Assembly (NCBI RefSeq): GCF_000427965.1
Contig: NZ_ATZA01000039.1
Location: forward strand, 1-58,105
Source of the DNA: Olivibacter sitiensis DSM 17696
Lineage (GTDB): Bacteria; Bacteroidota; Bacteroidia; Sphingobacteriales; Sphingobacteriaceae
Direction of reading: 5' to 3'
Length of the DNA stretch: 58,105 bases
Position 1 is the first letter of the stretch. Each line of letters begins with the position of its first letter. A program made the position numbers and the translations under genes. Below the pieces are notes generated by a model that was not told the DNA's origin, did not search any database, and saw only the letters and a program-made list of their open reading frames with translations. Below, piece by piece: positions 48,836 to 57,394 of the stretch.

Positions 48836-49687
48836 ATGAATAGTAAACAGCTAATAAACCAAAATATAGAACGCTTTTACAATAAAGCATCCGAGGAAAC
48901 CAGACTCGATAAAGGGATGGGAATATTTGAATTTGAAAGGGTTAAATCACTCCTTGAAAAATATAGCCCTAATCCTTCTTCCAAAATAATTGACGTCGGT
49001 GGAGGAACAGGGAAATATTCAGAATGGCTTGCTAAAAAGGGACATCAGGTTCATTTGGTAGAACCCGTTTCAAAACACATAAAAATAGCCCAAATTAAAG
49101 CCAATAAATTAAAAAATAAGTTTTCCATTCACCAGGGCGATTCCCGGAAACTGGACTTTCCAGCTAATTATGCAGACCTGATCATATTACACGGCCCGCT
49201 TTACCACCTTCAAAAAAAGGAAGATAGGGATTTAACCATTCAAGAAGCCAAGCGTGTTTTGAAAAAAGACGGAACGATATTGGCATTTGCCATTAATTAC
49301 ACAGCCTCCACTTTGGTCGGACTATTGAATGGTCTTATTCACAAAAAGACATTTTTTGAAATGTGTAAGGAAGAATTAACTACAGGAATACATAACCCGC
49401 CAGATGATTTCCCATGGCTTTTGGCCGAAGCATATTATTACAAACCAGCTCAACTAAAAGACGAGTTTATCAATCAAGGATTAATCCATCTTAACACCTA
49501 TGCGATTGAAGGCTTAGCTTGGCTTGATAAAGACTTCTTTTCCAATATCCTAAACGAAAAACGGAAAAAGACATTAATGGAACTTATACAGGTAACGGAA
49601 ACCGATCCTTACCTTTTACCCTTTAGCCCACATATGATGATAGTAGCAAAAAAGTGCCTTTCACCGCCTGATGGGTTTAGTCGCTAA
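48836..49687 (+). CDS. Class I SAM-dependent methyltransferase
   Basis: A 283-residue methyltransferase. Motif I is IIDVGGGTGKYSEWLAKKGH, the acidic end of strand 2 is VHLVEPVSKHIKIA, motif II is HQGDSRKLDF, and the post-II segment is ADLIILHGPLYHL. The C-terminal 120 residues form an added domain of unknown target specificity. Proteins of this type act on small molecules or on antibiotics in some organisms, but nothing here shows which. It stands alone with a long leader. Confidence 0.85.
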   Translation: MNSKQLINQNIERFYNKASEETRLDKGMGIFEFERVKSLLEKYSPNPSSKIIDVGGGTGKYSEWLAKKGHQVHLVEPVSKHIKIAQIKANKLKNKFSIHQGDSRKLDFPANYADLIILHGPLYHLQKKEDRDLTIQEAKRVLKKDGTILAFAINYTASTLVGLLNGLIHKKTFFEMCKEELTTGIHNPPDDFPWLLAEAYYYKPAQLKDEFINQGLIHLNTYAIEGLAWLDKDFFSNILNEKRKKTLMELIQVTETDPYLLPFSPHMMIVAKKCLSPPDGFSR

Positions 49688-49712
49688 GTGGACTTCGTGT
49701 ACATCAAGCCGT

Positions 49713-49765
49713 TTTGCGCAATGCCTATGCTTTCGTATCTTCGATACGAGTTCTGGCACTGCGCA
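49713..49765 (+). terminator. Two-tier hairpin after the methyltransferase gene
   Basis: Outer arms TTGCGCAATGCC (49713-49724) and GGCACTGCGCAA (49754-49765) pair with one offset. An inner hairpin TCGTATC / GATACGA (49732-49738, 49742-49748) is perfect with a three-base loop. No T tract follows, so it is a structured 3' end rather than a classic terminator. Confidence 0.4.
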
Positions 49766-49838
49766 ACACCGCTGGCTCATTAGCTGTCAGGATATAACCA
49801 TGCCATTCAATAGAACAGACAATAAAAAATAAAGAACA

Positions 49839-49892
49839 ATGAGAACATTATCACTTTACATAGCGACAAGTTTGGACGGCTACATTGCGATC
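49839..49892 (+). pseudogene. N-terminal stub of a DHFR/RibD-like reductase at the island edge
   Basis: ATG 49839 opens MRTLSLYIATSLDGYIA, the very conserved start of the dihydrofolate-reductase-like (RibD C-terminal) family. The next codons (INFDFMSSKFF) have no family character and are antisense to the HD-domain gene. About 17 codons of a gene of roughly 180 remain. The break near 49890 marks the right edge of the A+T-rich region. Confidence 0.75.
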
Positions 49893-50464
49893 AATTTCGA
49901 TTTTATGAGTTCCAAGTTTTTTTGTTTCTTCTCGCTTCTATTCGCGATTGCCGTCTGCGTAAAGTAGTGATGGCTTTCAAGGAACTTCTCTTGAAGCAGG
50001 TTCCAGGCCCTATCTGAAGTCACGATACCAAATATGGCAAGTTCATTATAGAGCCTGTTGCCAATTGTAAAGAAATCGTCCCTTCCCAAATAATCCAGAT
50101 CGGCATCTGCCAATATTTCTTCCAAGTGGTTCTTCGGGGATTGGGGGATTTTTGTCGCCATGATCATCCCTTTTATCCGGTCGATGTCGTCTTGCGTATA
50201 TCCATAGCTAGGCAGGTATTCTTGCGCCACCTCACATGATTTTTCCTCATGGTTCTTTGATCCATACAAAAATCCACTGTCATGAAATAGTGCAGCTGTT
50301 TTGAGTAAGGTCAACTGGGATTCTGTTATGTTCTCTGCTTGGGCAATTTTTTCGGTTGCGGCTACCACATCTTTCACATGGGCCACACTATGGTACGAAA
50401 GGTGTTCTGGCAGCTCCTCCTTTAGCTTTTTTAGTATTATCTTTTTGATTGTGTTATATTCCAT
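49880..50464 (-). CDS. HD-domain phosphohydrolase
   Basis: From ATG 50464 the product is 194 residues with an HD domain: LSYHSVAHVKDVVAATEKIA supplies the first histidine, LLKTAALFHDSGFLYG the His-Asp pair, and ILADADLDYLGRDDF the last aspartate. Such enzymes hydrolyse phosphate esters, often cyclic or nucleotide substrates. The gene starts 10 bp after the adenylate cyclase gene ends (an ATG at 50488 would overlap it), so it is co-transcribed and may act on nucleotide signalling. Its last residues (about LIAM) are encoded by foreign DNA at the island junction, so the native C terminus has been replaced. Confidence 0.82.
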   Translation of the reverse strand: MEYNTIKKIILKKLKEELPEHLSYHSVAHVKDVVAATEKIAQAENITESQLTLLKTAALFHDSGFLYGSKNHEEKSCEVAQEYLPSYGYTQDDIDRIKGMIMATKIPQSPKNHLEEILADADLDYLGRDDFFTIGNRLYNELAIFGIVTSDRAWNLLQEKFLESHHYFTQTAIANRSEKKQKNLELIKSKLIAM

Positions 50465-50474
50465 ATGCGCAGGT

Positions 50475-52526
50475 TTAATCATTAACAAGGGGAGCGTTTA
50501 CAAAATACATATTCAAATCGCCCTTTCCTTTGGCCCTGATCCTTCCCCTTGGTTCAAAAATAAAATAATCTTTGACCAATTGATAAGTATCCTCTGAAAT
50601 GTTGATCCTTCCCGGCAGGCTGGTCTGTTCCATCCGAGCCGCTGTATTGACCGTATCGCCCCAAATATCATAGGCGAATTTTTTTACACCAACAATTCCT
50701 GCAATCAATGGCCCGGAATGAATACCTATGCGTATGTCTAAAGCATCTCCTTCGGAAAGTTTCCGTTCGTGTACATGCTGGAGAATATCCAGTGCGGCCA
50801 AAACAGTTGTTCGGGCATGATCAGGATTTTGATGGGGAAGACCACATACGGCGAGATAGGCATCACCAATAGTCTTTATCTTCTCCAGACCATGTTTTTC
50901 CATGATATGATCAAAGGCCGTAAAATAGGTGTTCAATTCACGTAGCATTGTTTCAGCTCCCCAACGTTCAGAATTTTCGGTAAAATTGACGAAATCTGTG
51001 AATATCACCGTTACTTCATCGTAATGTTGGGCTTTTGTCGTTCCCATTGCTTTCAATTCATTGGCTACTTCCTGTGGCAGGATGTTGAGTAGGAGGTCGT
51101 CTGCCTTTTGCTTTTCAAGCTGTAATTCTGCTGTTCGTTCCGTTACTTGTTCTTCCAATACCTTGTTCTGATCCTGTAGAATCTGTTGCTTTTCCTGTTC
51201 CTGCTTGACACTAAGTTCGGATAAACGTTGTACTTCCGTCAGTTGCTTTTGAAGGCTGACATTTACGGCGGCATATTGCCAGGCGAGGTAGGCGGATATG
51301 GAAATTGGAAAACTGATGATGAGAAAAAGTGAAAAGTAAAATTTGTCTTCCCCTAACAGGTTTTCCAGTTCTTCTTGCACACCTAATAATTCACCAATCC
51401 ATATAATCAAAGTCAAGAGAAAAAACATTAGAAGACCACTACCGATAATGAAAGCAGATTTTTCTTTCCGAAACATAGCGCGAATGATCAAGTAAAATGC
51501 TTCGAATATGACGAATAGTAAGTGCAAACCCGATATCCAACCTGCTATTTCCATATTGAAAAACATGATTACAACAGCTATTAACGGAATAAAAAGCAAT
51601 ATGATATGCCGGATCTTGCTTCTCCCGAAAAGAGTATTTACAAATCCTGTCAATGAAAATGAAAATGCTGAAAAACCTAATATTACCCAGTATTCCAGGT
51701 TTGATGTTAAAGGGATATCTTCTTTATATAATGACCGTAATACAATATAGGCTATCAGGCTGATTGAAAGATTGTATATTGCAAAAAAGAAGTTGTACCT
51801 CACTTTGGGGTAAAAGCAAAATAAGAGAAAGTGAATAAATCCCAATGCAAAAAACACACCCATTATAATGCCGACTATATAATTGGCCTGCACGCGTGGC
51901 CCTAGTCCATTTGACAAATAAGTATCGGTATTTTGAATAAAGAAACGGAACCCGGGGTCTCCTTTGTCGTCTTCAGATTCATTCACAACCTCGATGAATC
52001 CGGTGTCTTTATGTTCAATGTTTTCATTGATGGGCACTTGATAACGTATTGCTAATACATTTACCAGAGTATCATTCAATACTAATATCGTGGGGTTAGT
52101 TTTAGCGGATTTGAACACGGCATTTCCTAGTGTGTCTATTTTGCCGATTGAATCAATAAGATGGCTGTTAAGATATATTTCCGAAGCGCCCATTTGTTTC
52201 ATCACAAGAGATAGAGACTTATTTATACTGCTGGAATCAGCTCTGAAATACAGTCTAAACCAAGCTATACCATTATGATCAACTGTTTTATTCTTTCGTG
52301 GCCGAACGGTTCTCCAGTTTGTATCATCAAAATCGGATTTAGCGAATGTAGGATTGTCGTGAGGGGTATATTTCCATTCCTTTGGTGGATACCATACATC
52401 ATCTGAACTTTTTAGAAGGAGTGTATCTGGTGTGATGCTGTTGTTTTGGCCCGAAGCGGGGGAAGCTAAATAGAAAAATGAACAAATAACTAAACAGATC
52501 CGAAAAAGGTAATGTTGATAATTCAT
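50475..52526 (-). CDS. Membrane class III adenylate cyclase (7TM sensor type)
   Basis: A 683-residue receptor cyclase. It has a signal peptide, a periplasmic jelly-roll-like domain (about 30-200), seven membrane helices (about 215-420), a coiled coil (VQRLSELSVKQEQEKQQILQ), then a class III catalytic domain (about 490-680). Catalytic features are VTVIFTDFVNFT (metal aspartate), EKIKTIGDAYLAVCGLP (second aspartate; lysine for adenine recognition) and FAYDIWGDTVNTAARM (second base-recognition aspartate, then Asn and Arg). The lysine and aspartate indicate ATP rather than GTP. It shares an operon with the HD gene and is paralogous to the broken cyclase upstream. Confidence 0.92.
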   Translation of the reverse strand: MNYQHYLFRICLVICSFFYLASPASGQNNSITPDTLLLKSSDDVWYPPKEWKYTPHDNPTFAKSDFDDTNWRTVRPRKNKTVDHNGIAWFRLYFRADSSSINKSLSLVMKQMGASEIYLNSHLIDSIGKIDTLGNAVFKSAKTNPTILVLNDTLVNVLAIRYQVPINENIEHKDTGFIEVVNESEDDKGDPGFRFFIQNTDTYLSNGLGPRVQANYIVGIIMGVFFALGFIHFLLFCFYPKVRYNFFFAIYNLSISLIAYIVLRSLYKEDIPLTSNLEYWVILGFSAFSFSLTGFVNTLFGRSKIRHIILLFIPLIAVVIMFFNMEIAGWISGLHLLFVIFEAFYLIIRAMFRKEKSAFIIGSGLLMFFLLTLIIWIGELLGVQEELENLLGEDKFYFSLFLIISFPISISAYLAWQYAAVNVSLQKQLTEVQRLSELSVKQEQEKQQILQDQNKVLEEQVTERTAELQLEKQKADDLLLNILPQEVANELKAMGTTKAQHYDEVTVIFTDFVNFTENSERWGAETMLRELNTYFTAFDHIMEKHGLEKIKTIGDAYLAVCGLPHQNPDHARTTVLAALDILQHVHERKLSEGDALDIRIGIHSGPLIAGIVGVKKFAYDIWGDTVNTAARMEQTSLPGRINISEDTYQLVKDYFIFEPRGRIRAKGKGDLNMYFVNAPLVND

Positions 52527-52564
52527 CTAATGATCGCGATTGATGGTGTTAATGTACAAAAAGA

Positions 52565-54536
52565 TTACTTTTCCCTATTGACAAAATACATATCCAGTTC
52601 TCCCTTTCCCTTTGTCTTTATTTTACCTCTAAACTCAAATTCGAATTCATTTTGAGTCAAGTAATAGGTTGCCTCGGACACGTTCAACCGTCCTCGTTCA
52701 CTGTTTTGTTCCATGCGAGCGGCCGTATTGACCGTATCTCCCCATATGTCGTAGGCAAATTTCTTGACGCCAACAATGCCAGCAATGACAGAGCCCGAAT
52801 GTATCCCTATCCTTATTTCCAAGGTATCAGGATTTTGTTCTTTACGTTTCTCCATAAAATCCAATATGTCCAAAGCCGCATGAACGGCATTCTTGGCATG
52901 TTCCCCATTGGCCAAAGGCAGGCCGCTCACTGCAAGTTAGGCATCACCTATGGTCTTGATCTTTTCCAAACCATAATTTTCCATAATATGGTCAAAGGCG
53001 GTAAAGCAAACGTTCAGTTCGTCGAGTAACTGCTGTACACCGTATTGTTCTGATTTCGCCGTAAAATTGACAAAATCGGTAAACAGAACAGATACCTCAT
53101 CGAAATGCTTTGCCGTCGAATTGCCATTTTTTTTGAGTTCATCAGCTACTTCCTGAGGCAATATATTCAACAGAAGATCGTCCGACTTCTGCCGCTCCAA
53201 TTGGATGATTCTATTATCTTTTCGCTTTTGATAATAGGCATATCCTGCCACACATGCCAAAACCAAAATAAACGCACCGCTTGCCAAGCTAACATTGCGC
53301 ATCATACGTGCTTGTTCCACCTCTGCCGTGGCCGCCTCTTCCGCGATTTTTCTTTCCAAGCCTACGAATTCATTGGTCTTTGTTTCATTAGAATATCGTT
53401 CTTTCAGGGAATTGTAGGCCATTAGATGGTCATATGCCTTTTTGTAATTATCTAATAGTGCATAACCATACGCTAAAGCATAATGGTTTTGTATCCATGT
53501 TTCTACACTGGTGGACACTTTCTTGAATGTCTGTAGATTTTCATCCATCCGTTCGAGTAGTTTTATTAATTCTTCCCGATTTTCAGGCGGCAGGGTGTAA
53601 TGGCCGTCTTTACCATCCTTTCTGGTCAGTCTGTTGAACTCTTCCCAATCACTCATTGTGGTAAAAAATAGCGAGGCACTTTTGTGGTTCGCAGCATCTG
53701 ATAGTGCTTTCCCTTCTTCAACCCATTGAGACAACTGGGTAGTATCTTTCAACTGATTTGCCATCGCAGCCAGCTGATATAATACGTTTATCTGATTTAA
53801 TTTATCGTCTATTTCTTTAGCTTTACTCAATGCTTTTCTCAAATAAATATCCGCTGTATCCAATTTATCCACATACATATAATAATTCCCCATATTCGCC
53901 CAGATGCTAAGGACTTTTGCTGGATCTTTGGCTTTTTCGTATATCCCTTCCACTATCTTAAATTGCTTCAAGGCTTCCTTGGCATTGCCCGAATACATAT
54001 TAATCTGTCCGAGATGAAGTCTAGCATCACCGATCATGACCTGATTCTTTTTCTTCTGAGCTACATCCAAGAATTCTCTCGCCATTTGTAACGATTCCTT
54101 TCGATTACCCATCTGCTCGTGAATGACGATTCCTCGCATAAAGGTTGTTGAGATCAAACTGTCTGAGTTACCTTTTAAAGATGTACTGTTGGCCAGCTCT
54201 AGGTATTTCGGAACAGAGTCCAATGATTGGGCACCAAAATTGCACTGAGCCAGTCCACTATAGATACGGGTCAACTGATTAAAATCTTTGACCTTTTGGT
54301 AGAGGAATTGCTTTATGAAACAGGGATATCGCTTCTTCATACTTTTGTGAGTTACCATAGTGCCTGCCTACTTCCCACATGATCTTAGCCTTTAGTTTTT
54401 CATCGGGTTGCGATTCAATCGATTTGGCCAAGGAGTCTACATTGGAGGCATTGACCTCTTGGGCAATTAATAGGTTGCCGGATAAAACAGAAAGAAGAAA
54501 AAGTAATACAGTAAAGGCTTGATAAAATATTTTCAT
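52565..54536 (-). pseudogene. TPR-adenylate cyclase inactivated by a frameshift and a nonsense codon
   Basis: The intact ancestor would be about 650 residues: a signal peptide (MKIFYQAFTVLLFLLSVLSG), TPR repeats, one membrane helix (about LASGAFILVLACVAGYAYYQ) and a class III cyclase domain. The front frame (54279-54536) ends at IPLPKGQRF, and the rest continues in another frame from KQFLYQKVKDFNQL, so a one-base change lies near 54310. The catalytic domain is cut at TAA (52937-52939) in GDA-stop-LAVSGLP, where the neighbouring paralogue has the tyrosine of GDAYLAVCGLP. The downstream part keeps the remaining motifs, implying recent loss. Sequencing error could explain one lesion but hardly both. 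Confidence 0.85.
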
Positions 54537-54685
54537 AGATTCAGTGGATATTAATCAGGCTAAATCTACAAAAAAATACCTACCGAGAAATACTTCTAGC
54601 ACTAAAGAAGGGGTAATTACAAAAAAACGATTTTCTCTTCAATGAAAAAACGAAGATTTTGCCCAAAAAGACTTTGGGCAACGAT

Positions 54686-57100
54686 TTATTCATCGCGCAA
54701 AGATTCCACGGGATTGCTTCTTGCAACACGCCATGTTTGTAATCCCACGAAAAGTGAGGCAATAGCAGCCAGCAATAATATGGGTATTATAAAATACATG
54801 GGTTGTAGCTCAATCCGCATATGGTAATTATCCAGCCATTTGTCCATGAGCAAGTAGGCCAAAGGGCAAGCAATGAAAACAGCTGCCATAAAGGTGAGCG
54901 ATAGCCCTTTGATGAACAAGGCGATGATACCGCCTACGTTGGCTCCCAATACCTTGCGGATGCCGATTTCCTTTTTTCGTTTTTGCACGTCGAGCGATAC
55001 CAAACCGACGATACCCAATAATACGATGACAAGGGCCAGGGCGGTGGCCGCATAGGTCGCATTTTTCAGTTGCATTTCGGTACGGTATAGCCTGTTTATG
55101 TTCTCGTCTACGAATTTGTACTCGAACGGGGCCTCGGGCAGCAATTTTTTCCATTCGTGCGCTATGCCGGCGAGGTGCTGCGCCAGGTTGCCGGATTGGA
55201 GGCGGATGGTGAAAAAGCGGAAGAGGTTGTCCGCTTTGACATTGGTCCAGATCACGGGACTTAAGGGGTCGTGCATGGACATAGCATAGAAATCTTTCGT
55301 CACGCCTACAATGGTCGCCGGAAAATCGTTTGGCTTTAGGTATACACGCTGGTTCAATGCAGCGCTTGGGTCATTAAAACCCAGCAATTTTGATGCTTGT
55401 TCGTTGATGACGACTTTGGCCAATTCGGGGTCGATGTTGTCGTCAAGGAATTTTCCAGCCAATAGGGGTATCTTATAGGTCTCGATGAACTGCAGGTCGG
55501 AACGGATATACTGACCAGATACGCCAGCACTATGTTCGCCCGTCTCCTTTGCCATTTGCAGGGTACCGGACGACATCAACCCTTGTCCTCCAGGCACATC
55601 ATAGGAAAGGCTTACTTGCTCTATTTGGGGTAGACCCATCAAGCTTTGCTGTACCGCTTTCATGCGGCTTAGTCCTGTCTCCGACCAGTCCCTCGGCACC
55701 TTTACCGTAATGAGCGATTCTTTATCATAGCCTAGGTTATTGCCAAAGAACAAGGAAACTTGGCGAGATATGATACCCGATGCCATAAAAATGCCCAACG
55801 CTATCATGAACTGAAAGCCTACCAGGGATTTCAGGAAAGAAGTATTCCCCCAATTGGGAGCGATTTTTCCTTTTACGGAGTAAACCGTTTTCAGGCCCGA
55901 TAGGCGAATGGCCGGGTAAAGCCCCGCCAGTATACCGATAAGGAGGCAAGAGACGCCCATACACATCCAGACCGACAAAGGAAAAGTAGATATCTTGGGA
56001 AGTTCCTTGCCCAGTATGGCCGTAAAAAGTGGGGAAATGAGCGGATAAAGCAGTAAGGCCACCGCAAATGCCATGGCCACCATTAAGATGGACTCGCCCA
56101 TGAACTGCAGTCCCAGCTGATTTCTGCTACTGCCCATTACTTTCCTGACACCTATTTCCTTCAACCTGGACGTGGCTCCCTGTACGCTGATATTCACAAA
56201 ATTGATAATGGCCATGAACAGGATAAAGCTGGCGGCAAGACCGAGGGTCCATAGCATCCCAGATATAAGACCGTTGTCCTTTTCTACATGAAAATTGTTC
56301 AGGGGGTAAAGGATGGGAGTGAGGCCTTCGGCAATCCTTTCATCGGCATGCTTGTTCAGCAAATCTTGTAGTGGTTTTGTCAGCATCTCCCTGGTAATAC
56401 CGGGTTGCAGCTGCACAAAACCGATGATGAAGGGATTATCCCAACGCCCGAGGTCCCGTCCAAAGAAATCGGCGGCTCCCGTAGAGAGAAACAACTTATT
56501 GTTCAAGCTTTCATTCAGGTGAATGACAGAGTTACTTGTTGTCCTATCCATTATGGCCATAATGGTGAAAGGGCGTTTTTCCCCGGCAAAGTTTTTTATG
56601 TCGATCTGCTCGCCCAGTACATCCACCTTACCGAAATATTTCATGGCTATCTCGTCTGTGATGACTGCCGAAAAAGGCTCTTTCAAGGCGGTACGTGCGT
56701 CACCATACAGCAAGGGCATATCGTACATGGCAAGCAAGGTGCTATCGCCAAGGGCGGTCTCCTCGCTGTATATTTTATCGCCATGCGACAGAATGCAGGT
56801 AAGTCCGTCAAAACGGTAATAGTTGCGTACCAGATCGGGATATTCGTCTTTCAAGGCCTTGGGCAAAGGAGCAAGGGTAGTGATGGGAAGTCCCATTTCG
56901 GAGCTTTTCCACTCACTTTGGATGATATATTGATGCTCCAGGTCCTTCAATTGGTCATTGTAGGTGGACTCCTGCCATATATATGCCCCGATAATCAAGG
57001 TGAAACCCAGCCCACAGGCCAGTCCAACTACGTTAAGCATTGTATGGAACTTATGCTTGTATAAATTCCGCCAGGCGATTTTGATATAGTTCTTTAGCAT
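54686..57100 (-). CDS. FtsX/MacB-type ABC transporter permease (member 7)
   Basis: An 804-residue permease starting MLKNYIKIAWRNLYKHKFHT and ending NPVESLRDE. The first loop, INFVNISVQGATSRLKEIGV followed by RKVMGSS, and the second, KKEIGIRKVLGAN, place it apart from members 1-5. The second periplasmic domain begins LSYDVPGGQGLMSSG, comparable to NVPGGNAPKS in member 6, so these two are the closer pair. It lies more than 30 kb from the others, across the A+T-rich island, yet its promoter keeps the paired TGTnCG operators. The next gene on the minus strand downstream is separated by 150 bp and is the broken cyclase on the other side. Confidence 0.9.
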   Translation of the reverse strand: MLKNYIKIAWRNLYKHKFHTMLNVVGLACGLGFTLIIGAYIWQESTYNDQLKDLEHQYIIQSEWKSSEMGLPITTLAPLPKALKDEYPDLVRNYYRFDGLTCILSHGDKIYSEETALGDSTLLAMYDMPLLYGDARTALKEPFSAVITDEIAMKYFGKVDVLGEQIDIKNFAGEKRPFTIMAIMDRTTSNSVIHLNESLNNKLFLSTGAADFFGRDLGRWDNPFIIGFVQLQPGITREMLTKPLQDLLNKHADERIAEGLTPILYPLNNFHVEKDNGLISGMLWTLGLAASFILFMAIINFVNISVQGATSRLKEIGVRKVMGSSRNQLGLQFMGESILMVAMAFAVALLLYPLISPLFTAILGKELPKISTFPLSVWMCMGVSCLLIGILAGLYPAIRLSGLKTVYSVKGKIAPNWGNTSFLKSLVGFQFMIALGIFMASGIISRQVSLFFGNNLGYDKESLITVKVPRDWSETGLSRMKAVQQSLMGLPQIEQVSLSYDVPGGQGLMSSGTLQMAKETGEHSAGVSGQYIRSDLQFIETYKIPLLAGKFLDDNIDPELAKVVINEQASKLLGFNDPSAALNQRVYLKPNDFPATIVGVTKDFYAMSMHDPLSPVIWTNVKADNLFRFFTIRLQSGNLAQHLAGIAHEWKKLLPEAPFEYKFVDENINRLYRTEMQLKNATYAATALALVIVLLGIVGLVSLDVQKRKKEIGIRKVLGANVGGIIALFIKGLSLTFMAAVFIACPLAYLLMDKWLDNYHMRIELQPMYFIIPILLLAAIASLFVGLQTWRVARSNPVESLRDE

Positions 57101-57394
57101 CGTATTGCGTATTGAGACATCAGATTTGAGACATTAAATGTCAGTCTCTATAAAAATTGTTCACAACAAACCTGCCAGCAAGGAAAGCGGTCATTATGGT
57201 GCGCAATCGAAGCTTCTGGATGTAGTAGGTGTACGGAATCGGACAGTAATGGTTCGATTCCGTACAGTAGGAAGAAGGTGTTTTCTGTTATGTTGACATT
57301 TCGGTGTCGAAACAGGGTAATGGTGGCGCAACATTTTCCTAAAGAAGTTGTTTAAATAAAAACGACATATACCAACTAAACTATTACGGATAAG
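57101..57394. promoter_or_regulatory. Permease promoter: paired TGTnCG operators and TGGCAGG-N4-TTGT box
   Basis: The gap between member 7 and the divergent reductase gene has no gene. On the minus strand, TGGCAGG-N4-TTGT (about 57162-57177) is the best sigma-54-like -24/-12 element of the four permease promoters. Operators TGTACGGAATCGGACA (57230-57245) and GGTTCGATTCCGTACA (57251-57266) are 21 bp apart, centred 62 and 83 bp upstream of the GG. The leader GAGACATCAGATTTGAGACA (from about 57114) resembles those at 15 and 18 kb. Confidence 0.6.

Noticed and set aside
49713-49765. Integron attC-like recombination site
   Set aside because: The paired hairpin looked attC-like, but the ends read GTT...AAC rather than RYYYAAC...GTTRRRY, no integrase gene is present, and no second copy of the structure was found.
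23975-49890. Prophage or integrative conjugative element
   Set aside because: No integrase, phage structural, relaxase or conjugation gene was found in the region, and the gene orientation and order do not resemble either.
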